64,000 nt of DNA, from positions 7,398,001 to 7,462,000 of the forward strand of contig OX345636.1 of NCBI GenBank assembly GCA_947044365.1, given 5' to 3'. Positions 59,082-64,000 of the stretch are shown here, in pieces (the first letter of the stretch is position 1; every line of letters starts with the position of its first letter). Position numbers and translations under genes: made by a program. The notes under the pieces were generated by a model, which had not been told where the DNA came from, made no database searches, and saw only the letters and a program-made list of their open reading frames with translations. The stretch comes from Petrosia ficiformis. Its lineage: Eukaryota > Porifera > Demospongiae > Haplosclerida > Petrosiidae.

Positions 59082-59695
59082 TAGTGATGGGCGATACCAT
59101 AAATTTCCAGTACGATACGATACTGATTACTGCTCATGCAAGTATCGATAGTATCGATTACTAATATGATTACTACTTTTGAGTAATTAATAATGCACTT
59201 AATGAATCAGTTTGAACAGTTTCTATGAGTTTTTTTTGAAAAATACATCATTAAACAACTAGCAAAATTTGGTTGATCTTGGACCTTTTCAAAATAGTTC
59301 CATATTGGACTAGTATACTTTTTGCTAGCTCTCTTACTAGCACTAGGCTGTATGGCATCCACATTCGATGGGCCAGGCTGAAGTGATTGTTCATGATTTT
59401 CTTCTGGAGAAACTGATTGCATTGTTTCTTCTTCTTCTCTGTAATACAGTAGTAATACTTGGTCAAACGCTCGCTGCTCCTATAGACTTCGATCTCTATC
59501 GTGCGACGTGCGTATGACTGCGAGCGTATTCTCATAATTCTCTGCACACGTTTGAATTGCAAATTGCGCATGCGCAGGTAATCATTTTTTAAACATCCGA
59601 TACCTTTCATGGTAATCGATTAGTAATCGATACTGTAAAGTATCGACAAAATATCGATTACTTCGATACTTTTCGATTAGTATCGCCCATCACTA
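59082..59695. mobile_element. hAT internal-deletion element (MITE)
   Basis: TIR TAGTGATGGGCGATAC with its exact complement at the right end, flanked by the 8-bp duplication GAAAGAGA (59074-59081 and 59696-59703), the hAT hallmark. Subterminal regions are rich in ATCGATTA(C/G) words. Contains a BED-finger relic on the minus strand. Confidence 0.93.
59207..59422 (-). pseudogene. BED zinc finger relic of a hAT transposase
   Basis: The minus-strand frame has SKRASKKYTSPIWNYFEKVQ and then NFASCLMMY, the W--F and first Cys of a BED finger. The second Cys (C--C) is replaced and no His pair follows. It is all that is left of the transposase N-terminus in this deleted copy. Confidence 0.7.
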
Positions 59696-59990
59696 GAAAG
59701 AGATTACTCTCTAATTTCTTTAGTTTTGGCGATGGTGAAGTTAGTAAACATGGGTTGTGATAAATTTATGAACGAGGTAAGTTATGTTTATGATAAAATG
59801 TGAAAGTAGAGAAGTTTATGTATGTGCAGTGCTGAAAGTCTTTTTTCGGGTTGGAGGTTGCCCGAGATAGCTACTGTTTTGGGATTTAACTTGTGAAATG
59901 CTTCAAGATTACCATCTTTATCATGATAGTTTGAATAATAAAGTATTGCTAAGTAGTAATAGGCAAAAACAAGCATTATTTGATAAATAT

Positions 59991-60107
59991 ATTATCGCAC
60001 AGATACCCGGGAAATATTACTCGTTGGATACAGCGTGCCACTCGTCCTTCGGACTCGTGGCAACGCTGTATCCAACTCGTAATATTTCCCGGTATCTGTG
60101 CGATAAT
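59991..60107. repeat. near-perfect hairpin of about 117 bp
   Basis: ATTATCGCACAGATACC at 59991 pairs with GGTATCTGTGCGATAAT ending 60107. The arms include GGGAAATATTAC/GTAATATTTCCC and TTGGATACAGCGT/ACGCTGTATCCAA, with a CGTCCTTCGGACTCG loop. Only single-base gaps interrupt the stem. An (AT)n tract follows. Confidence 0.93.
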
Positions 60108-61042
60108 AATTATATATATATAATAAATTATTATATATATATATAGTTCGAACCCGTGGGAAAGCAATCATAGGGATGGCCCTACGGGCCATGAAAAGTA
60201 TCACTGAAAAGATGATGGATCACTACAGATAAGAACTGTATTGTAGCACTTTATTATTTTATCTACAAAACTATGCTTTTTATAGACTTGATAAAGAAAG
60301 TAATTTTCTTTAACATTGTTGTGACATCACAAATTTGATTGGTTAGCCAGAAATCTGCTCAATAACAAGAAACTATACTGAAGTCACCAGTTGACCTTTT
60401 ACTAATTAAGAGCATGAGCTTTTGGGGATGAGACTATGTTTGAGTAAGGATCTGATGAACTGTGTAATGTTTTTTGTCTGCTATATAAACTGTAATCTTC
60501 ATTTCAGTACAATAATAATTGATAAATCACAAATACTTTGGGCTGACCTAGTATTAGCTTTCATGCTATTTTGTACTAGTCCCTTGCTTTGCATAAATGA
60601 TTTGTTAATTGTAATGGAGAAGCTCTACCTAAACTACATGTAGTCACACCACTTGAGATATATCTAGTGATCTTCTATCAATTTATTGGTTATGTTGACT
60701 CAGTATACAGGGAATCATGCACATCATTCAAATTTAAATTCAAGTACATGTACATGTGTATGTTGTAATGTCATCAAAATATCATATGACTAGATGTGTA
60801 CATGTACTGTACATATGTTGAGGTTCATCACTAATGACTATATACATGTACTATTCTTTATTGTGACTCGGGCTTGTCTCAATTAGAGATATATGTACAT
60901 GTATCTGTAATAGTATAATTACCATATAAGGAAATGATAATTATGAACAAGGAAAGGTGTGTCTTAATTCTTAATAACTATAAATCTCATCAAACATTGT
61001 TTTGTTTATAATTACATACACATAATGTATATTACATGTATG
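60108..61042. other. intergenic, no gene seen
   Basis: AT-rich sequence with CATGTACATG words; the frame at 60422-60643 has no recognisable domain. Confidence 0.5.
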
Positions 61043-61772
61043 CATAGATAATAAAGTAAAGGGATTTGAAATGGGCGTTCGCGGGTGAAATATGTTACTT
61101 GGGGGCCGTATTATAATTATCACATAATTAGAAAATTATTTTGAAATCTTTATTGAAAATGGTGAATCGATGGATAAACTATAGGAAATCCAGTAAATAA
61201 AGGTAAGTTAGTAGCTAATGTTTTAATGCTGTAAGTTTAAATTGTGGTTTGTCTCATGACCCAATCATTCTGTTATTATGTAATGGGTCTAAATCACCAT
61301 TTAGGCTATTCCTGTGATAATTACAGGTACAGCCGATCTAGGTACCATTTGAGCAGATTTCGATGAGTAGAGAGATTATTATTTATACTGGAAGTTCCAA
61401 ACTTGGTTCGTCTCATGACCCATGTATATATAGTACTATAACATGTTTTGACTATTAGTAGTTTATTAGTTGTCGAGTGATAGGTACAGTGAAAACATTT
61501 GTTGACAACTGCAGGGTAAATAAAACAGGAGTCTATAAAGTTTATAGTACGACTTTTCAGTAAATTGGACGAGAGAAGCTGTGTGCACCTTCAAATACTG
61601 GCAATTCTTTGCTTACCCTCTAACTGTGTGCAGAAATAGTCTTTTTAGTGTAAGCTTCTTCTTTCTTTTCACCGTGTTTACATAGGCTCGCTGAGGCCTG
61701 CAACGTGCGAAATAACAAGTACATGTAGCCCGGTTTCTATGGGTTTCCAATCCCTTTACTTTATTACCTATG
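61043..61772. mobile_element. non-autonomous relative of the 23.9-25.7 kb element
   Basis: The left end CATAGATAATAAAGTAAAGG matches the complement of the right end, CATAGGTAATAAAGTAAAGG. The 7-mer ATGTATG flanks both ends (61036-61042 and 61773-61779). The left end also shares GGCGTTCGCGG with the larger element (near 23962). No ORF of note. Confidence 0.88.
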
Positions 61773-61779
61773 ATGTATG

Positions 61780-62184
61780 TACACGTATGTTAACCACACC
61801 CCTTAAGAATAATAATATTCATGAGCTAAAACATTTACACAATCTTTTTAGTGTCTCTGTTCATAGTGATACACTGATACACAGTATATACTGTTGATAC
61901 TAATAATCAATACTCAGTAATGAACACTCTCTTCTTGTATGTTATATAACTTATTTTGTGTGTTTAATAGTATCCATGTACATGTACAATATAAAAGTAT
62001 CAAATCAGACTGTTTATTTACCTTTAAAACTCTTTTGTGTTTGAATGTCCTGATATCAATACTAATATCATATATACTGGTTGCATGGTTAGTACTGTTA
62101 CTTATTAATCACATGTTTTTAATTAAGTACATACTACATCCTTTATCATGATTTATTCCACACATACATGTTAAACACATGTGT
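61780..62184. other. intergenic, no gene seen
   Basis: AT-rich sequence with no recognised domain. Confidence 0.5.
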
Positions 62185-62625
62185 ATAATATTATAATAAC
62201 ATCTTTTTTGATAGTGACAACATGTTTATCATGAGGATTACTTCCCTCTCACTCTATAACTAGTTTTTTCCTCAAATAATTGGACATCAAAATCTATCTT
62301 CAGCTTATATCAATCCCCATTTACCATTTTCTCATAGCATGTTAACCAATGAGCCCCAATACACCTCTACCAACATATCTGATAGCTGTATGGCTATGTG
62401 ATAAACAGTCTTATAGATTATGATAATTTGATCTAACGGCCTTTAAACACTCGCATTTCATAATATTTGATATCCAGGGAAATGAATATCGCATTTAGTG
62501 GGCTTCCTATATGTACCATGTATATAGAAAATGACAGAAATGTGAGACGATGAGAGAATTACTAGTCATTAGGAACAGTATGTTAGTCAGGGCATGATCA
62601 CTGAACCATAGTGTGTATATAGATT
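62185..62625. repeat. segmental duplicate of 47845-48290
   Basis: Same orientation, about 14.3 kb apart, with scattered substitutions. Confidence 0.92.
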
Positions 62626-63017
62626 CACCAAATCATTTGGGCCTAGGAAGAGTAGGGTTGGCATTTTAACAAGATTAATGATTTCCTTTTATATACTTCT
62701 TCACTCATCCAGTGTCATTGTGGTTAACTTCCTAATGATATTTAATATATGATATTCATGTGACACACCATGACTAATGTACTATCCATGATGACTAGTT
62801 GAGTATTTTGGGATAAGTATTTCATACGACTGGTTTTAACATCCTGTCATATATGAGACTAATTTTATAGTTTCTCACTTCCACCTTAATACCACAAAAG
62901 AAGGAATACTAAAAATGGAATGAACATAATCATTAGCTATTAATATATTGTTATTCCTGTGTATACATACATATTCTATACTAAATGTATTAATACATGA
63001 TAAATAATAATAAGTAC

Positions 63018-63536
63018 CTGTAGGTATGGAAACATTTCCAATTAGGAAACAGAGAGTATCACTGCTAATATATTCTGTGTTGTTACTAGGATTAGAATGT
63101 AGTTCACTGTGGGAGATAAAATTAAGCCTACCAAATGCATCAGGTGCCCTCTCTCCTTTAATCACTTTAGAACGACTCATTAAAGAAGCATTATCATTGA
63201 ATGTTATAATGTCCTTCACGTGTCCATTATTCTCTCTCCAATTGAGGAGATGAATCGAGATGTCTCCTGTAAAGGGCCACTTCAATATGTTGTCATTTTC
63301 TCCTTTCATGAGGTATACAAACACTGACACATGTGTGCCTTTACATTTACCATACCCATTAGCATCAATTTTTAATTGCATTTTATATCCATTAGATGAT
63401 GAATAGAATGGTGCACTATAATACTCAGCATTAAGTTTCTTGTAGTCAGTAAAATTTGTTACATTTATTATGAATGGTGGAATAGAAGGAGATGACTTTC
63501 TAATTAGAGCAGAATACCACATAGGAACTGTAGGTC
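63018..63536 (-). CDS. MATH-domain exon of a TRAF-like gene (internal)
   Basis: The acceptor TTTCACAG precedes 63536, and the donor ACAG/GTACTT follows 63018, both in phase 1. The exon encodes NAEYYSAPFYSSSNGYKMQL, IDANGYGKCKGTHVSVFVYL, MKGENDNILKWPFTGDISI, LLNWRENNGHVKDIITFND, LNFISHSELHSNPSNNTEYI and LCFLIGNVSIPT, a full MATH fold with no stops. The longer open frame to 62875 runs into intron sequence. It is related to the exons at 35.3 and 40.7 kb but diverged in the loops. Upstream exons would lie beyond 63.5 kb or outside the window. Confidence 0.87.
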
Positions 63537-63727
63537 CTGTGAAATATAATAAAAAATAATAATTAATCTATGTGTAGTATAATAATTATGATGTATTATA
63601 GTATAAATATAATATGAACTACTGATAACATTATGTGTATCAGGTGATTATAATATCATGAATATCATTAACTGTACTTGATGTTATTAGATAAGTCTCA
63701 TTTGAGTTAAATAGTAAACACATAACT

Positions 63728-64000
63728 TTAACCCTTACAGCACTGACGTCACTCACATACATGTATATGGGACATTTGACCCCTACACAGTTCAGAGTGG
63801 GTTCCTAGCATTACGAAGCACTCCAAAAGTTTGTAATTGGTGTTAGGGATAAGCCCATGAAAATACCTTAAAACGTTGATGGTTTTTTGGCCAGCCTTTG
63901 CCCTAAATAATGATCGAGTACAGGGGGTATTTTGAAGGGGTGTGTCCCCCCATTAATGGAGGTTGGAAGGGGACACAACCCCCTTGTCGCCCACACAATT
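63728..64000. mobile_element. TTAA-type element, left part, runs off window
   Basis: Starts TTAACCCTTACAGCACTGAC. The next 270 bp are the diverged reverse complement of 55590-55893 (shared CCTAGCATTACGAAGC, GGTGTGTCCCCC-like words). Confidence 0.65.

Overview
The window looks like an AT-rich, intron-bearing, repeat-dense piece of an invertebrate animal genome. A demosponge is my best guess (inference). The reasons are several same-strand MATH/TRAF-domain exons (such families are strongly expanded in sponges), very short introns, abundant CATG-rich micro- and minisatellites, and decayed transposons of many superfamilies. There are no bacterial-type operons, and no complete host gene lies inside the window.

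Layout. 1-11.1 kb is a satellite of 45-bp units (about 240 copies) with kilobase-scale higher-order duplications. 11.3-14.2 kb is a pogo/Tigger-like element with TA target duplications. A second TIR element (11437-13539) is inserted in it and encloses an intron-containing gene for a ubiquitin-specific-protease-like protein with a C-terminal PHD-like finger. The outer element carries a frameshifted HIRAN-like ORF. 14.9-19.8 kb holds a related short element, a dispersed-repeat pair differing by a 60-bp inversion, and an element with TIRs built of a 21-bp motif. 19.8-22.1 kb is a 40/47-bp minisatellite. 23.9-25.7 kb is an element with a 7-bp target duplication and a decayed three-exon protein gene. 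28.6-29.5 kb is a Ty3/gypsy integrase relic.

33-41 kb and 63 kb contain MATH-domain exons, all on the minus strand: one decayed copy at 33.2 kb, a terminal exon at 35.3 kb, and internal exons at 40.7 and 63.0 kb with phase-1 boundaries. They are the most credible host-gene material here, probably parts of TRAF-like genes. A pogo-type transposase relic sits between them at 36.2-37.2 kb.

41-64 kb is a mosaic of segmental duplications, tandem arrays and insertions. It includes a 112-bp array split by a Tc1-like element that carries a small two-exon ORF, a Ty3/gypsy reverse transcriptase broken head-to-head, TTAA-type, hAT (8-bp duplication), 7-bp-duplication and foldback elements, a 120-bp near-perfect hairpin, and a compact three-way-junction palindrome. 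The best candidate for something undescribed is the TIR-bounded deubiquitinase/PHD gene at 11.4-13.5 kb; the cargo ORF at 51.1-51.5 kb is second. All homology calls are from motif recognition by eye; no search was run.
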